Assembly (NCBI GenBank): GCA_020853995.1 | Contig: JADYXV010000338.1 | Location: 1 to 6,517 of the forward strand | Length of the DNA: 6,517 bases | Origin: Novosphingobium sp. | Lineage (GTDB): Bacteria > Pseudomonadota > Alphaproteobacteria > Sphingomonadales > Sphingomonadaceae | Direction of reading: 5' to 3' | Shown: piece by piece, positions 5,191 through 6,517 of the stretch | Position numbering within the stretch: the stretch's first letter is position 1 | How the letters are laid out: each line of letters begins with the position of its first letter | Program-made: the position numbers and the translations under genes | Notes under the pieces: generated by a model | What the model was told of the DNA's origin: nothing | Database searches by the model: none | What the model saw: only the letters and a program-made list of their open reading frames with translations

Positions 5191-6150
5191 GTGGGGGCCG
5201 GTGAATGCGATACTTATCTGCGGATTGATGCAGGCGGCATCATTCGGGAGATACCCTTGGTCCGGCTGGGGCTGTGCGGCTTTGGCCGGGTGCCGTCGAA
5301 CACGGTTGTTCTGGAGGATGGTCTTGTATCGCGCGAACATGCAATGGTTCGCCGTAACGCGAGCGGCCTTTGCATTCTGAATGATCTTGGCAGCACCAAT
5401 GGTACGTGGTTGAACGGCAGACAAGTGTTGGCGCCCGTCCAGCTCAAATCTGGTGACCGCATCCAGATCGGCCGCCAGATCATCGAATTTGTACAAGAGG
5501 GCACGCCAACGGAACTGCCCGATCCGGCAGAAGTCCGGACCCAATTCCACATGGACCAGCAACTGGTAAGTGCAATGGTCATAGACATGCGCGGCTTTAC
5601 GCAACTGTCCGCTGCAATGGGGGAAAAGGCCATTGCCGCGATGATGGCTGACATCAACCGGGAAGCTGGTGAATTGCTGGCAACAGCAGGCGCATGGTCG
5701 GTGAAGTTTATTGGCGATGCAATTCTGGCTATCTGGTTGCATCCGTCAAACGCCCTGATGCGCCGTGATGTGGTGACGGTGCTCGACGTGGTCAGCGGGT
5801 ATCAGCAGATATTCCGGCTGGCAGAAAAGCGCCACAAACCGCCTGCCGCGCTTCGCTTCGGCTGTGGTTACAATGCGGGAACGGCGTCTGTCGGCAATAT
5901 CGGCAGCGGTACGGCGTCCGATTTTACGGCTATGGGTGAGGCGGTAAACATCGCGTTTCTTCTGGAATCGGCCACCAAGACGTATGGCTGCGACATTCTG
6001 ATTTCAGGTTCGGTGTTCAGCGCCCTTGGCGATGCACGGTTTCGTCCCGCTCACATGATCGGTGCCGATATAAAGGGCTATGATCGTTCAGTGCCTGCAC
6101 TGGCATTGGACTTTGGGGGGGTGTCTGACTTCCTTCAGGCGTTCCTCTGA
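5191..6150 (+). CDS. FHA domain-class III nucleotide cyclase fusion, catalytic Arg replaced
   Basis: The 319-residue, apparently cytoplasmic protein has two domains. Residues about 25-100 are a forkhead-associated domain that would bind a phosphothreonine partner: GRVPSN (32-37), SREH (47-50), and GSTNGTWLNG (67-76). Residues about 125-300 are a class III adenylate/guanylate cyclase domain. Metal-binding Asp132 (IDMRGFT) and Asp176 (FIGDA), Lys172, the DFT motif (Asp244-Thr246) of the purine pocket and transition-state Asn253 are present. The next conserved residue, the arginine four positions after that asparagine, reads as Leu257 (VNIAFLLE), and the usual GD before it reads GE (249-250). 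Family knowledge says this arginine stabilises the transition state, so activity may be low or absent. There are no membrane segments. Tandem stops TGA TAA end the gene and a hairpin terminator follows. Confidence 0.87.
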   Translation: MGAGECDTYLRIDAGGIIREIPLVRLGLCGFGRVPSNTVVLEDGLVSREHAMVRRNASGLCILNDLGSTNGTWLNGRQVLAPVQLKSGDRIQIGRQIIEFVQEGTPTELPDPAEVRTQFHMDQQLVSAMVIDMRGFTQLSAAMGEKAIAAMMADINREAGELLATAGAWSVKFIGDAILAIWLHPSNALMRRDVVTVLDVVSGYQQIFRLAEKRHKPPAALRFGCGYNAGTASVGNIGSGTASDFTAMGEAVNIAFLLESATKTYGCDILISGSVFSALGDARFRPAHMIGADIKGYDRSVPALALDFGGVSDFLQAFL

Positions 6151-6158
6151 TAAACGAA

Positions 6159-6183
6159 AAGAGGCCCCGCAAAGGGGCCTCTT
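6159..6183. terminator. Bidirectional intrinsic terminator between cyclase and pckA
   Basis: AAGAGGCCCC and GGGGCCTCTT form a perfect 10-bp GC-rich stem with a 5-base loop, 8 bases after the cyclase stop. On the minus strand the stem runs into TTTTCGTTT, a good U-tract for the incoming pckA transcript. On the plus strand the tract is only TT, so termination of the cyclase message is likely weaker or rests on the stem. Confidence 0.85.
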
Positions 6184-6208
6184 GACGTTCACGAGATGAG
6201 TTTGAAGA

Positions 6209-6517
6209 TCAGGCCGACACTGGAGCCGCATCGCGGACCGACTGGTCAACATGTTCGGCAAACTGCTGGAAGTTGTCCACGAACTTGCGGACCAGTTCCT
6301 GAGCTGTCTTGTCGTATTCCTCGCCATCGGCCCATGCACCGCGTGGGTCGAGAAGGCGGGTTTCCACGCCGGGAACTTCGACCGGCACTTCGAAGCCGAA
6401 GTTCGGGTCCTTCTTGAAGGTTGCGTTGTTCAGGCTGCCGTCGAGCGCAGCATTGAGCAGGGCGCGGGTGGCCTTGATCGGCATACGCTTGATGCCTTCC
6501 TGCGTAGCCTTGCCGCC
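6209..6517 (-). CDS. pckA: Phosphoenolpyruvate carboxykinase (ATP), C-terminal part
   Basis: These are the last 102 codons of a gene that begins right of the window. The enzyme converts oxaloacetate and ATP to phosphoenolpyruvate, CO2 and ADP, the entry step of gluconeogenesis. The visible part shows GIKRMPIKATRALLNAALDG, which matches the conserved R-M-x-I-x-x-T-R-A segment of the ATP-dependent family that contributes to the nucleotide site. FGFEVPVEVPGV, LDPRGAW and the C-terminal helix follow as usual. The GTP-type enzyme does not have this ending. The frame is open from the window edge to TGA (6211-6209). The catalytic P-loop and metal ligands lie outside. It converges on the FHA-cyclase gene across the shared terminator. 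Confidence 0.93.
   Translation of the reverse strand, partial: GGKATQEGIKRMPIKATRALLNAALDGSLNNATFKKDPNFGFEVPVEVPGVETRLLDPRGAWADGEEYDKTAQELVRKFVDNFQQFAEHVDQSVRDAAPVSA

Noticed and set aside
4984..5742. 252-codon minus-strand open frame rich in Cys, His and Gln
   Set aside because: It is antisense to the FHA-cyclase, covering its FHA and early cyclase motifs, and resembles no family. The Cys/His richness reflects the complement of the real codons.

Overview
The window looks like ordinary chromosome from a GC-rich alphaproteobacterium, most likely a member of the Sphingomonadales (Sphingomonas, Novosphingobium or Erythrobacter relatives). The reasons are the short-form HisG, the hisG-hisD-nusB order, the alphaproteobacterial type of J-domain protein with an N-terminal Cys/His motif, and the GC-rich palindromic intergenic repeat. 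The taxonomic placement is inference. I see no phage, transposase, CRISPR, tRNA or rRNA.

Layout from left to right. (1) The 3' end of an S-formylglutathione hydrolase gene on the + strand (glutathione-dependent formaldehyde detoxification). (2) A convergent intergenic spacer holding a long, nearly perfect inverted repeat. (3) A tightly packed minus-strand block, read from right to left as bolA, a Nudix hydrolase gene, an epoxide-hydrolase-like alpha/beta hydrolase gene, hisG, hisD and nusB. Five of its six genes touch or nearly touch the next one: bolA/nudix overlap or nearly abut, nudix/hydrolase overlap by ATGA, hisG/hisD by TAATG and hisD/nusB by ATGA. The one real gap (80 bp) is between the hydrolase and hisG and contains a perfect 10-bp hairpin, so the block may be two transcription units. 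(4) Divergently from bolA, across only 40 bp, a gene for a 196-residue protein with an N-terminal Cys/His cluster and a C-terminal J domain. (5) After a 152-bp spacer with a plausible sigma-70-type promoter, a gene for an FHA domain fused to a class III nucleotide cyclase domain, starting at GTG. (6) A strong hairpin terminator, then the convergent 3' end of ATP-type phosphoenolpyruvate carboxykinase (pckA) running off the right edge.

Functionally this is mostly housekeeping: the first and last steps of histidine synthesis (HisG, HisD), transcription antitermination (NusB), iron-sulfur/redox related BolA, two small hydrolases, a co-chaperone, and gluconeogenesis (PckA). The most unusual gene is the FHA-cyclase. 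Its metal-binding aspartates, lysine and transition-state asparagine are present, but the position of the conserved catalytic arginine reads as leucine. I did not find a convincing new multi-gene system. Secondary points are the inverted repeat at the left, a 15-bp tandem duplication at the bolA/nudix junction that duplicates the possible start codon, and the hisG leader hairpin.
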